This document shows positions 1-13,800 of a stretch of 64,000 nucleotides of DNA, piece by piece. The stretch covers positions 7,130,001 through 7,194,000 of the forward strand of contig NZ_JAPNKA010000001.1 of the NCBI RefSeq assembly GCF_026626635.1, in the 5' to 3' direction. How positions within the stretch are numbered: position 1 is the stretch's first letter; every line of letters begins with the position of its first letter. The translations under genes and the position numbers were made by a program. Under the pieces are notes generated by a model. That model saw nothing but the letters and a program-made list of their open reading frames with translations, was not told the DNA's origin and did no database searches. This DNA is from Archangium lansingense (GTDB lineage: Bacteria > Myxococcota > Myxococcia > Myxococcales > Myxococcaceae).

Positions 1-1835
1 TCCAGCGCTACTCCCTTCGGCCTTCCCGTCGAGCCCGACGTGTACAGGATGTACGCCACGTTCCCCGGCCCTGCACTCCTAGCCAGGTTGTCCGTGCTCT
101 CCTGCGCCACCCCTTCCTCCTCCAGCGCCACCCGGTGGGCTCCCACTTCCGGCAGCCTCTCCAGCACCTCCCCCTGTCCCACCACCACCAGCGGCCTGGC
201 CTCTTCCAGCATGAAGCCCAATCTCTGTCTGGGGTAGCTCGGGTCCAGCGGCACGTACGCGCCTCCCGCCTTGAGCACTCCCAGCACCGCCACCACCATC
301 TCCTCCGTACGCTCCACGCTCAGCCCCACCCTTACCTCGGGGCCTACCCCCAGCTTCTTCAAGTGGTGCGCCAGCTGGTTCGCCTTACGGTTCAGCTCTC
401 CGTAACTCAGCCTCCTCCCCTCACTCTCCACGGCAATCTCTTGCGGCGTCCTCTCCACCTGCTGCTCGAACAGCTCATGCAGGCAGCTGTCCTCCGCTCC
501 CGCGCTGCCGGTTGCGTTCCACCCCACCAGCACCTGCTGCTTCTCCTCCTCCCCCATCAGCGGTAGCTCCTTCAGCCTCTTCCCTGGCTCCGCCACCGCT
601 GCCTGCACCAGCACCCCCAGGTGCCCCAGCAGCCGCTCCACCGTCTGCCCTTCATACAGGTCGCTGTTGAACTCCATCCCTCCCCTCAGCCCCTGCTCCG
701 TCTCCTCCACCCCCAGCGTCAGGTCGAACTTCGACGTCTTCCCCTCTGCCTCCACTCCCGCCAGCGTCAGCCCCTCCAGCTTCACTTCCTTCACTGGCGC
801 GTTCTGCAGCACAAACATCACCTGGAAGAGCGGACTGCGGCTCATGTCCCTCTCCGGCCTCAGCTCCTCCACCAGCTTCTCGAATGGCACTTCCTGGTGC
901 GCGTATGCCCCCAGCGTCACCTCTCTCACCTGCCCCAGCAGCTCTCGGAACGTGGCTTCTCCGTCCAGCCTCGTCCTCAGCACCAGCGTGTTCACGAAGA
1001 AGCCAATCAGCCCCTCCGTCTCCGCTCTCGTGCGGTTGGCGATTGGCGAGCCCACGCTCACGTCTTCCTGCCCCGCGTACCTCCCCAACACCACCTGGAA
1101 TGCCGCCAGCAACACCATGAACGGTGTCGCCCCCTCCTTCTGCGCCAGGGCTCTCACCGCCTCCTGCAGCTCCTTCGGCCACTGGAATCCTCGGTAGTCG
1201 CCTCGGAAGGTTTGAACCGCTGGACGCGACTTGTCCGTCGGCAGTTCCAGCGCGGGCGGTGCTCCCTTCAGCTGCTTGCGCCAGTATGCAAGCTGCTCCT
1301 CCAGCACCTCTCCGCTCAGCCATTCTCTCTGCCACGCCGCGTAGTCCGCGTACTGCACCGGCAGCTCCGACAACGGCGAAGGCTTGCCCTGCGAGTACGC
1401 CTCGTACAACCCCGCCAACTCCCTCACCAGAATCCCTATCGACCAGCCGTCCGACACGATGTGGTGCATCACCAGCACCAACACGTGCTCCCTCTCCCCC
1501 TGCTTCAACAGCTTCGTCCTCAGCAATGGACCGCTGGCCAGGTCGAACGGACGCTGTGCCTCTTCCTCCACCCTGCGTTTCGTCTCGGTTTCAGACAGCC
1601 TGCTCACGTCCTCCACGGGGAAGACGAGCGCCGGCTCCTCGGCGATGACCTGCACCGGTGTCCCGTTCTCTGCTCGGAACGTCGTGCGCAACGCCTCGTG
1701 CCGACGCACCAACTCCTCGAAGCTCTTCTCCAGCGCCCCCACGTCCAGCACGCCCGTCAACCGCACCACCGCTGGCACGTTGTAGAACGCATTCCCCGGC
1801 TCCAGCTGATCCAGGAACCACAACCGCTGCTGCGC
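1..1835 (-). other. Module 6 (partial): C and N-terminal part of A
   Basis: C: PLSFAQQRLWFLDQLEPG, HHIVSDGWSIGI, closely related to the C domain of module 4. The A domain is cut after YTSGSTGRPKGVAL, before the specificity pocket, so its residue cannot be predicted. Its N-terminal part differs from that of module 4, so the tandem duplication does not extend through it unchanged. Confidence 0.88.
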
Positions 1836-4800
1836 GAACGACAGCGGCGGAGCGGATTGCCGCTCCGCACGAGGCTTCAACGGTGGGACCGCCGAAGCGA
1901 CTCCCGCGCTCATGGACTTCTCGACTCGTCCAGAGAGGGCCTCCACCGAGGGCGCCTCGAAGACGTCCCTCAGCGGCAGCTCCACTCCGAAGGCTTCTCT
2001 CACTCTCGACACCAACTGCGTCGCCAGCAGCGAGTGCCCTCCCAGCTCGAAGAAGTCTCCCTCCGCTCCCACTCTCTCCAGCCCCAGCACCTCCTCGAAG
2101 ATTCTCGCCAGCTTCTGCTGCACTGGTGTGCTCGGCGCGGTGAAACCCTCTCCCTCCCCCTCTCTGAAGTCCGGCGCCGGCAATGCCTTGCGGTCCACCT
2201 TGCCATTCGGCGTCAGCGGCAACGCCCCCAGCTCCACCACCACCGCCGGCACCATGTACTCCGGCAGCTTCTCCTTCATGAAGCTGCGCAGCGCTGCTGT
2301 CTCCAGTTCCTGCCCTGGCCTGGCCACCGCGTACGCCACCAGCCTCTTGTCTCCAGGTACGTCCTCCCGGGCTACCACCACCACTTCCCCTACCGCGGGG
2401 TGCCTTCCCAGCACCCCCTCTACTTCTCCCAGCTCTATCCGGTAGCCCCTCACCTTCACCTGCCCGTCCCTACGGCCCAGGAACTCCAGCTTCCCGTCCC
2501 CCTGCCACCTCACCATGTCCCCCGTCCGGTACAGCCTCTCTCCCCTCCCAAACGGGCTCGGTACGAAGCGCTCCGCCGTCAGTTCCGGTCGGCTCACGTA
2601 ACCTACCGCCAGACCCTCTCCTCCCACGTACAGCTCTCCCACTACCCCCACCGGCACCGGCTCCATCTCCCCATCCAACACGTATGCCTTTGTGTTGGTT
2701 ATGGGCCTGCCTATCGACACCCTCGCCCCTACCTCCTCCCCCCCCTCCATCCGGTTGCAGCACGAGAACGTCGTGTTCTCCGTCGGTCCGTAACCGTTGA
2801 TGAGCACCCCTCCCCCCGCCAGCCTCTCCCTCACCCTCTCCACCGGCAGCACGTCTCCTCCCGCCAGCACCTGCTTCACCTTCCCCAGCGCCTCCCCCTG
2901 CCTCGCCTGCATCTGCTCAAACAGCGCCGCCGTCAGCCACAGCACCGTCACCCCCTTCTCCCCCAACGCCCTTCCCAACTCCTCCAGCGTCGGCGTCCCC
3001 GCCGGGTACACCACCAGCTTCGCCCCGCTCAGCAGCGCTCCCCACACCTCCAGCGTCGACGCGTCAAACGCCATCGGCGCCAGCTGCAGCACCACCTCTC
3101 CCTCCCCCAACTTCACGTAGTCCGCTCCCCTCACCAGCCTCACCACCGCTCGGTGCGGCACCCCCACCCCCTTCGCCCTTCCCGTCGAGCCCGACGTGTA
3201 CATCACGTACGCCAGGTTCCCCCCTCCCACTCCCACCCCCAGGTTGCTCTCCGGCCTCCTGCTTATTTCCTCCCTCTCCCCGTCCACGCTCACCACCGGC
3301 TCCACTCCCACCGGTAGCTCCTGCGCCAGCTTCTCCTGCGCCACCACCACCGCTACCCCCGCCTCCCTCTTCATCCACTCCAGCCGCTCTGCCGGGTAGC
3401 TCGCCTCCAGCGGTACGTACACTCCTCCCGCCTTCAGCACTCCCAGCATCCCCACCACCATCTCCACCGAGCGCTCCACACTCAGTCCCACCCTCACCTC
3501 AGGGCCCACTCCTACTTCCCTCAGGTGGTGCGCCAGCTGGTTCGCCTTCCGGTTCAGCTCCTCGTACGTCAGCCTCTCTCCCCCGTACTCCACCGCTATT
3601 GCTTGCGGAGCCCTCTCCACCTGCTCTTCGAACAGCTCGTGGATTGCCTTCTCTCTCGGGTACTCCTCCTCCCTCCCTCTCCACTCCTCCACTACCCTCC
3701 TCTTCTCCTCCTCCCCCATCAGCGGCAGCTCCTTCAGCCTCTTCTCCGGCTCTGCCACCGCTGCCTTCAGCAATACCCGCAAGTGCCCCAGCAGCCGCTC
3801 CATCGTCGCGGCCTCGAACAGGTCACTGTTGTAATTGACCGTCGCCGCGACTCCCTCCGGCACCTCCTCCACCAGCAGCGACAGGTCGAACTTCGACGTC
3901 TTCCCCTCCGCCTCCACTCCCTGCAACCGCAGCTCTTCCAGCTTCACGTCCGCAGTCACCGGCGTGTTCTGCAGCGTCAACGTCACCTGGAACAGCGGCG
4001 AGTGATTCAGGCTCCTCTCCGGCCTCAGCTCCTCCACCAGCTTCTCGAACGGCACGTCCTGGTGCGCGTACGCCCCCAGCGTCACCTCTCGCACCTGTCC
4101 CAGCAGCTCTCGGAAGCTCTGCTCCCTCGACAGCTTCGTCCTCATCACCAGCGTGTTCACGAAGAAGCCAATCAGCCCCTCCGTCTGCGCATGCGTCCGG
4201 CCCGCGATGGGCGAGCCCACGCTCACGTCCTCCTGGCCCGAGTACTTCGACAGCACCGTCTGGAACGCCGCCAGCAACACCATGAACGGCGTTGCTCCTT
4301 CACGCCGGCTCAGCCCCTCCACCGCCCTCCACAGCTCCTTCGGCCACACCGCGTGCCGGCTCTCTCCCCGGTACGTCTGCGCTGCCGGACGAGGCTTGTC
4401 CGTCGGCAGCTCCAGCACCGGCGGCGCCCCCTCCAACTGATTGCGCCAGTACCCCAGCTGCTCCTCCAGCACCTCACCTCGCAGCCACTCCCTCTGCCAC
4501 GCTGCGTAGTCCGCGTACTGCACCGGCAGCTCCGCCAGCGGCGACGGCTTGCCCTTGGAGTACGCCTCGTACAGTCCCGCCACCTCCCGCACGAGAATCC
4601 CCATCGACCAGCCGTCCGACACGATGTGGTGCATCACCAGCACCAACACGTGCTCCCTCTCCCCCTGCTTCAACAGCTTCGTCCTCAGCAGCGGCCCTCT
4701 CGACAGATCGAACGAGCGCTGTGCTTCCTGCTCCGAGCGGCGCCTCGCTTCCGCCTCACGCCCGGCTTCCGGCAGCTCACGCAGGTCCTCCACCTCCAGC

Positions 4801-7800
4801 ACCACTCGGGCCTCCGGAGAAATGACCTGCACGGGCATCCCGCCCTCGGCTCGGAACGTCGTGCGCAGCGACTCGTGCCGACGCACCAGCTCCTCGAAGC
4901 TCCTCTCCAATGCCCCAACGTCCAACGCGCCCTGCAACCGCACCACGGCCAGGACGTTGTAGAAGGCATTGCCCGGTTCGAGCTGATCCAGGAACCACAA
5001 CCGCTGCTGCGCGAACGACACCGGCGCGGCTGCCTGCCGGTCCGCGCGCGGCTCGAGCGGTGGTGCCGCAAGAGCACTCCCTCTCCCCATAACCCGCCGT
5101 ACCCTCTCGGCGAGGGCCGCCACGGTGGGCGCCTCGAAGAGCTCGCGCAAAGGCAGTTCGATGCCGAACGCGCTTCGGATACGGGAGATGGCCTGCGTAG
5201 CCAGCAGCGAGTGTCCTCCCTGAGCGAAGAAGTCTCCGTGGATTCCCACACGCTCCAGGCCCAGCACCTCGGCGAAGATGGCCGCAAGCCGCTCCTCGGT
5301 CTCCGTGCGAGGCACGGAGAAGTCCTCCTGCTCCGTTCCACGGAAGTCCGGCGCCGGCAGTGCCTTCCGGTCCACCTTGCCGTTCGCCGTCAGCGGCAGC
5401 GCCTCCAGCGCCACAATCGCCGATGGCACCATGTACTCCGGCAGCTTCTGCTTCAGCCAGGTACGTACAGTCTCGGGATTCAACCCGGGACCCTCGATAC
5501 CCTCACCCCGTCCCTCTCCCGAGGGGAGAGGGGAAGTGGGCACCACGTACGCCACCAGCCGCTTGTCTCCCGCGGCCACTTCCCTCGCTACCACTACCGA
5601 CTCTCGCACCGCCGGGTGTCGCTCCAGCGCCGCCTCCACCTCGCCCAGCTCCACTCGATAGCCGCGGATCTTGAGCTGGTGGTCCACTCGGCCCAGGAAC
5701 TCCACCCGGCCATCCGCCAACAGCCTCGCCTTGTCTCCCGTGCGGTACATCCTCGCGCCCGGCTCGTCCGAGAACGCATCCGGCACGAAGCGCTCCACCG
5801 TCAGCTCCGGCTGTCCCAGGTAGCCTCGACCCACCGAGGTACCGCCGATGCACAGCTCCCCCGGCACGCCCACCGGCACGGGCCTCAGGTGTGCATCGAG
5901 GACATAGACTCGCGCGTTCGGGATCGGCCGGCCGAGCGGCACCGACGCGGACACACGTCCCCCGGGGCCACGCTCGACCCTCAAGGTCAGCACGCCCACC
6001 GTGGTCTCGGTGGGGCCGTAGTGGTTGAACACCACCAGCTCCGGCGAAAGCGCGTGCACCCGATCCATCAGTGACCAATCGGAGACATCTCCGCCCAGCA
6101 CCAGGCGCTTGCGCGGCAGCACCCGCTCCGGGCGCGGCGAGTCCAGCAGGGCCTGCAGGTGCGCGGGCACGATCTTCAGGCAGTCCACGGCCCCGCCCTC
6201 GAAGAGGCTGGCCAGCGCGGAGGAATCCGAAGCACTCTCCTTCGAGACGAGGTAGAGCGCACCACCCCTGCAAAGCGTCGGGAAGACGGCGGTATTGCCC
6301 AGGTCCGCGGCCAACGTGGACACCGAGGCGAAGCTGGCTCCTTCTGGCAGCTCCAGCCTGCTCGAGACACCCTGCACATAATTGACGAGCTGCCGGTGCT
6401 CGATGGCCACGCCCTTCGGCCGGCCCGTCGAGCCCGAGGTGAAGATGACGTAGACGAGGTTCTCCGGCTGCACGACAGAAGGCGGGTTGGCCTCGCTGCG
6501 TATGGCCAGCCTGGCCGCGTCCGTGTCCAGGCACACCACCGCCCCACCAAAGCCACTCAGGCCCTCGGCCAGACATGAGTCCGTCACGAGCGTGCGCGCC
6601 CCGGAGTCCTCGAGAATGGCTCGCAAGCGCTCGGCCGGAAACGCTGGATCCAGAGGCACGTAGGCGCCTCCGGCCTTGAGAATGCCCCACAGGCCCACCA
6701 GCGCCTCCACCGAGCGCTCCAGGAACAGGCCCACCGGCACGTCCGGACCCACTCCCAGCTCACGCAGGTGCCAGGCGAGCTGGTTGGCTCGCTGGTTCAG
6801 CTCCCGGTACGTCAGCCTCGCCTCCTCAGCGACCACCGCGAGCGCCTCAGGCGTCCGCTCCACCTGCGCCTCAAAGAGCGCGTGGATGGGGGAGGCGGAG
6901 AACATGGCTCGGGTGTCGTTCCACTCCACGAGCAGCCGACGCGCTTCCCCTTCGTCCATCAGCCGCAGCTCATTCAGCCGCGTCTCCGGCCTGGCTACCG
7001 CCGATTCCACCAGCACCCGCAGATGCCCCAGCAGCCGCTCCACCGTCTGGGCTTCGTACAGGTCGCTGTTGAAGCTCACCCCGCCCGCGAGCCCCTGGGC
7101 GGTCTCGACCATCTCCAGCGTCAGGTCGAACTTCGAGGTATGCCCCTCGGCTCCGGCGGCCTCCAGGCGCAGCTCCGGCAACGACACGGCTGACTCCGGA
7201 GCGTTCTGCAGGATGAACATCACCTGGAAGAACGGGCTGCGGCTCAGGTCCCTCTCCGGCCTCAGCTCCTCCACCAGTTTCTCGAACGGTACGTCCTGGT
7301 GCGCGTACGCCCCCAGCGTCACCTCACGCACCTGTCCCAGCAACTCCCGGAACGTGGCTGTGCCGTCCAGCCTCGCCCTCAGCACCAGCGTGTTCACGAA
7401 GAAGCCAATCAGCCCCTCCGTCTCCGCCCTCGTCCGGTTGGCGATGGGCGAGCCCACGCTCACGTCCTGCTGCCCTGCGTACCTCCCCAGCACCACTTGG
7501 AACGCCGCCAGCAACACCATGAACGGTGTCACGCCCTCGCGCCGTGCCAGCGTCTTCACCGCCTCCTGCAGTTCCCTCGACCACTGGAAGCCCCGATGCG
7601 CGCCCCGGAAGCTGCGCACCGCTAGACGCGGCTTGTCCGTCGGCAGCTCCAGCGCGGGCGGGGCTCCCTCCAACTGCTTGCGCCAATACCCGAGCTGCTC
7701 CTCGAGCACCGCTCCGTCCAGCCATTCCCGCTGCCACACCGCGTAGTCCGCGTACTGCACCGGCAGTTCCGGCAGCGGTGAGGGCTTGCCTCGCGAGTAC

Positions 7801-10800
7801 GCCTCGTACAGGCCCGCGAGCTCCCGCACGAGAATCCCCATCGACCAGCCGTCCGACACGATGTGGTGCATCACCAGCACCAGCACGTGTTCCCGCTCGC
7901 TCAGCCGCAGCAGCGTTGTCCTCAACAGCGGGCCACGCTCCAGCTCGAACGGACGCTGTGCCTCTTCCTCGGCTCTGCGCTTCGCCTCGGCCTCGCGCCC
8001 TGCTTCCGGCAGTGCGCTCAGTTCCACCACGGTGAACGCGAGCACCGGCTCCTGAGCAATAACCTGGACGGGTTTGCCGCCTTCGGCACGGAACGTCGTG
8101 CGCAGCGCCTCGTGCCGGCGCACCAGTTCCTCGAAGCTCCGCTCCAGCGCCCCTACGTCCAGCACGCCCGTCAGCTTCACCACGGACGGCACGTTGTAGA
8201 GGGAGCTCCCCGGCTCCAGCTGATCCAGGAACCACAACCGCTGCTGCGCGAACGACAGCGGCGGAGCGGATTGCCGCTCCGCACGAGGCTTCAACGGTGG
8301 GACCGCCGAAGCGACTCCCGCGCTCATGGACTTCTCGACTCGTCCAGAGAGGGCCTCCACCGAGGGCGCCTCGAAGACGTCCCTCAGCGGCAGCTCCACT
8401 CCGAAGGCTTCTCTCACTCTCGACACCAACTGCGTCGCCAGCAGCGAGTGCCCTCCCAGCTCGAAGAAGTCTCCTTCCGCTCCCACTCTCTCCAGCCCCA
8501 GCACCTCCTCGAAGATTCTCGCCAGCTTCTGCTGCACTGGTGTGCTCGGCGCGGTGAAACCCTCTCCCTCCCCCTCTCTGAAGTCCGGCGCCGGCAATGC
8601 CTTGCGGTCCACCTTGCCATTCGGCGTCAGCGGCAACGCCTCCAGCTCCACCACCGCCGCCGGCACCATGTACTCCGGCAGCTTCTCCTTCATGAAGCTG
8701 CGCAGCGCCCCGGCCTCCAGCACCTGCCCAGGCTTTGCCACCGCGTACGCCACCAGCCTCTTGTCCCCGGGTACGTCCTCCCGGGCTACCACCACCACTT
8801 CTCCCACCGCGGGGTGCCTTCCCAGCACCGCCTCTACTTCTCCCAGCTCTATCCGGTAGCCCCTCACCTTCACCTGCCCGTCCCTACGGCCCAGGAACTC
8901 CAGCTTCCCGTCCCCCTGCCACCTCACCATGTCCCCCGTCCGGTACAGCCTCTCCCCTCTCCCAAACGGGCTCGGTACGAAGCGCTCCGCCGTCAGCTCC
9001 GGCCGGCTCACGTAACCTACCGCCAAGCCCTCTCCTCCCACGTACAGCTCTCCCACTACCCCCACCGGCACCGGCTCCATCTCCCCATCCAACACGTATG
9101 CCTTTGTGTTGGTTATGGGCCTGCCTATCGACACCCTCGCCCCTACCTCCTCCCCTCCCTCCATCCGGTTGCAGCACGAGAACGTCGTGTTCTCCGTCGG
9201 TCCGTAACCGTTGATGAGCACCCCTCCCCCCGCCAGCCTCTCCCTCACCCTCTCCACCGGCAGTACGTCTCCTCCTGCCAGCACCTGCTTCACCTTCCCC
9301 AGCGCCTCCCCCTGCTTCGCCTGCATCTGCTCAAACAGCGCCGCCGTCAGCCACAGCACCGTCACCCCCTTCTCCCCCAACGCCCTTCCCAACTCCTCCA
9401 GCGTCGGCGTCCCCGCCGGGTACACCACCAGCTTCGCTCCGCTCAGCAGCGCTCCCCACACCTCCAGCGTCGACGCGTCAAACGCCATCGGCGCCAGCTG
9501 CAGCACCACCTCTCCCTCCCCCAACTTCACGTAGTCCGCTCCCCTCACCAGCCTCACCACCGCTCGGTGCGGCACCCCCACCCCCTTCGGCCTTCCCGTC
9601 GAGCCCGACGTGTACATCACGTACGCCAGGTTCCCCCCTCCCACTCCCACCCCCAGGTTGCTCTCCGGCCTCCTGCCTATCTCCTCCCTCTCCCCGTCCA
9701 CGCTCACCACCGGCTCCACTCCCACCGGTAGCTCCTGCGCCAACTTCTCCTGCGCCACCACCACCGCTACCCCCGCCTCCCTCTTCATCCACTCCAACCT
9801 CTCCGCCGGGTAGCTCGCCTCCAGCGGTACGTACACTCCTCCCGCCTTCAGCACTCCCAGCATCCCCACCACCATCTCCACCGAGCGCTCCACGCTCAGT
9901 CCCACCCTCACCTCGGGCCCCACTCCTACTTCCCTCAGGTGGTGCGCTAGCTGGTTCGCCTTCCGGTTCAGCTCCTCGTACGTCAGCCTCTCTCCCCCGT
10001 ACTCCACCGCAATTGCTCGCGGAGCCCTCTCCACCTGCTCTTCGAACAGCTCGTGGATTGCCTTCTCTCTCGGGTACTCCTCCTCCCTCCCTCTCCACTC
10101 CTCCACTACCCTCCTCTTCTCCTCCTCCCCCATCAGCGGCAGCTCCTTCAGCCTCTTCTCCGGCTTCTCCACCGCCGCCTTCAACAACACCTGCATGTGC
10201 CCCAGCAGCCGCTCCATCGTCGCGGCCTCGAACAGGTCACTGTTGTAGTTGACCGTCGCTGCCACCCCGTCCGGCAGATCCGTCACCAGCAGTGACAGGT
10301 CGAACTTCGACGTCTTCTCCTCCGCCTCCACTCCCTTGAGCGTCAGCCCCTGCAGCCGCACTTCCGTCATCGGCGTGTTCTGCAGCGTCAGCGTCACTTG
10401 GAAGAGCGGACTGCGGCTCATGTCCCGCTCTGGCCGCAGCTCTTCCACCAGCTTCTCGAACGGCACGTCCTGGTGCGCGTATGCCCCTAGCGTCACCTCT
10501 CGCACCTGTCCCAGCAGCTCCCGGAAGCTCTGCTCCCTCGACAGCTTCGTCCTCATCACCAGCGTGTTCACGAAGAAGCCGATCAGCCCCTCCGTCTGCG
10601 CGTGTGTCCGGCCCGCGATGGGTGAGCCAACGCTCACGTCGTCCTGGCCCGAGTACTTCGACAGCACCGTCTGGAACGCCGCCAGCAACACCATGAACGG
10701 TGTCGCGCCCTCTCTCCGACCGAGCCCCTCTACCTCCCTCCACAGTTCCTTCGGCCACACCTCGTGCCGGCTCTCGCCCCGAGACGTCTGCACCGCCGGA

Positions 10801-13800
10801 CGAGGCTTGTCCGTCGGCAGCTCCAACGCGGGCGGCGCTCCTTCCAATTGCTTGCGCCAATACGCGAGCTGCGCCCCCAGTACTTCGCCGCGCAGCCAGT
10901 CCTGCTGCCACACGGCGTAGTCCGCGTACTGCACCGGCAGTTCCGGCAACGGCGATGGCTTGCCCTGCGAGAAGGCCTCGTAAAGCGTCGCCACCTCTCG
11001 CACGAGAACATCCAGCGACCAGCCGTCCGACACGATGTGGTGCATCACCAGCACCAGCACGTGCTCCCTCTCCCCCAGCTTCAACAGCTTCGTCCTCAGC
11101 AGCGGGCCATGCACCAGATCGAACGAGCGCTGTGCTTCCGCCTCGGCTCTCCGTCTGACCTCGGCCTGCCGTCCTGCCTCCGGCACCTCCTGGAGATCAA
11201 TCCACTCCAGCGTTGAGCGGACCTCGAGCGAGATGACCTGCACCGCCGATCCACCCTCCTGGCGGAACGTCGTGCGAAGCGACTCGTGCCGGCGCACCAG
11301 TTCCTCGAAGCTCCGCTCCAGCGCCCCCACGTCCAGAGACCCCGTCACCCGCACGGGCGCCCAAAGGTTGTAAGACGTATTCCCCGGCGAGAGCTGCTCC
11401 AAGAACCACAGCCGCTGCTGCGCGAATGACAGCGGCAACGCCCGCTCCCGCGAGCCCCGCTTCAATGGCGGAGCCTTCGCGGTTCCAGCATTGGCGACCA
11501 GCCGCCCCAAGCGCTCCGCCAACAACTCCACAGTGGGCGCCTCGAAGACACTCCTCAGAGGCAGCTCCACGCGGAACGCCTCACGCACGCGAGCGACGAG
11601 TTGCATCGCCAGCAGCGAGTGCCCGCCCGCATCGAAGAAGTTGTCGTGCAGGCCCACCTTCTCCAGGCGCAGCACCTCCGCCCAGAAGCCCGCCAGCTTC
11701 TCCTCCAGCGGCGTGCGCGGTGCCACGTACTCCCGCTGCACACTCCCCGCCTGCTCCGGCGCCGGCAGCCCCTTGCGGTCCACCTTCCCGTTCGGCTGCA
11801 ACGGCAACTGCTCCAGCACCACCACCGCCTGCGGCACCAGGTACGCCGGCAGCTTCCGCCCCAGTGCTGCGCGCACCTCAGCGCCCTCCAGCACCTGCCC
11901 GTCCTTCGCCACCGCGTACGCCACCAGCCTCTTGTCCCCGGGCACGTCCTCCCTCACCACCACCAGGGCCTCCCTCACTCCCGGCTGCCCCAACAGCCCC
12001 GCCTCCACCTCCCCCAACTCAATGCGGTGCCCCCGCACCTTTACCTGCTCGTCCCCTCTCCCCAGGTACTCCAGGCTCCCGTCCTTCCTCCACCTCGCCC
12101 TGTCCCCCGTCCGGTACAGCCTCTCTCCCTCCCCAAACGGGCTCGGCACAAACCTCTCCGCCGTCAGCTCCGCCCTGCCCAGGTAGCCCCTCGCCAGTCC
12201 CTCTCCTCCCACGTACAGCTCTCCCACCACCCCCTCCGGCACCACCTCCATCTCCCCGTCCAGCACGTACACCCTTACGTTCTTCAGCGGCCTCCCAATG
12301 GCCACCTCCCGCCCTGCCTCCTCTGGCTGCGACGTCGTCAGCTCCACCGCCGTCGCTACCGCTGTCACCTCCGTCAACCCGTACGTGTTGAGCAGCGGCA
12401 CCGCATTGCCTACTCGCCGCCTCCACTGCGCCACTCGCTCCGGCACCGCCCTCTCCCCCCCAATCACCACCCACTTCAGCCCTGCCGGCAGCTTCCCCTT
12501 CCCCTCCTCCAGGCTCGCCACCACCTCGTGCCAAAAAGCCGTCGGCAGGTTCAGCTGCGTCACTCCCGCCGCCTCGCACTTCTCCAGGAATGCCTCCGGC
12601 ACATCCAGCATCTCCGGCGTGCGCAGCACCAGCGTCCCGCCCCTTGTCAGGCACGGGTAAACCTCCTCCGCGCTCGTGTCCCAGCTCACCGACGCGAACT
12701 GCAGCACCCTGTCCCCTGGCTCCACCGGGAACGCGTCCCACGCCGCTCTCACGAAGTTCACCAACGAGCGGTGTTGCACCACCACTCCCTTTGGCTTCCC
12801 CGTCGACCCCGACGTGTACAGCACGTACGCCCCTGCCTCCGCCGGCACCTTCACCTTCAGCTCAGGTGCTCCCTCCACCGGCCTCGACGCCTCTTCCACC
12901 TCCAGCCACACCCGTCCCGGTGCCTCTCCTAGCCTCTCCCTCAGCGCTCCTCTCGCCACCACCACCTTCGCCCCGCTGTCCTCCAGCATGAAGCGCAGCC
13001 GCTCCACCGGGTACTCCGCATCCAGCGGCACGTACGCTCCTCCCGCCTTCAGCACTCCCAGCAGCGCCACCACCATCTCCACCGAGCGCTCCACGCACAC
13101 GCCCACCCTCACCTCGGGTCCAACCCCCTGCTCCCTCAAGTGGTACGCCAGTCTCGCAGCCCGGGTGTCGAGCTCCCGGTAACTCACCGTGCGGCTTCCT
13201 TCCTTCACCGCCACCGCTTCCGGCGTCCTCGCCACCTGCTCCTCGAACAGCGTGTGGACGCACGTCTCCCCTGGCAGCTCCCCTCTCCCTCCGTTCCACT
13301 CCACCAGCAGCCGGTTGCGCTCTGCCTCCTTCAGCAGCGGCAGCGTCTCCACCGCCCTGTCCGGTGCTTCCACCGCCGACTCGAGCAGCACCTGCAACTG
13401 CTCCAGCATCCGCTCGATGCGCTCCGCGTCGTACAGCTCCGCGTTGTACAGCGCCCCCAACGTGACGCCGTGGGCGAGCCGCGCCAGCATCACCGTCAGG
13501 TCCAGCTCCGTGCTCGCCTGCTCCGCCTCGAGCATCTTCACGCCGAGCCCCGGCACCGCCTCGACCTCTGGCAGCGCCTCCACCTGCGCGAAGAGCACCT
13601 GGAACAGCGGCGCCCTCGTCAGGTCCCTCCGCACCCCGAGCGCCTTCAGCAACGGCTCGAAGGGCACGTGCGGATGCGCGAAGGCCTCCAGCATCCCCTT
13701 CTTCGCCCGCCTCAGCAGCTCGCGGAAGCCCGGCCGCCCCGACAGGTCCGCACGCAGCACCAGCGGCTCGAAGAACAGGCCAATCAAGCCCTCCGTCTCC

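Larger units (their letters stand above)
5100..8245 (-). other. Module 4: C-A(Asp)-PCP
   Basis: C: PLSFAQQRLWFLDQLEPGSS, HHIVSDGWSMGI. The A code D-L-T-K-V-G-H-V-G-K matches Asp codes; it is a near-copy of the Asp A domain at 21500-23080 and carries the same in-frame palindromic insert. PCP: FFAQGGHSLLATQAI near 5205. Confidence 0.86.
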
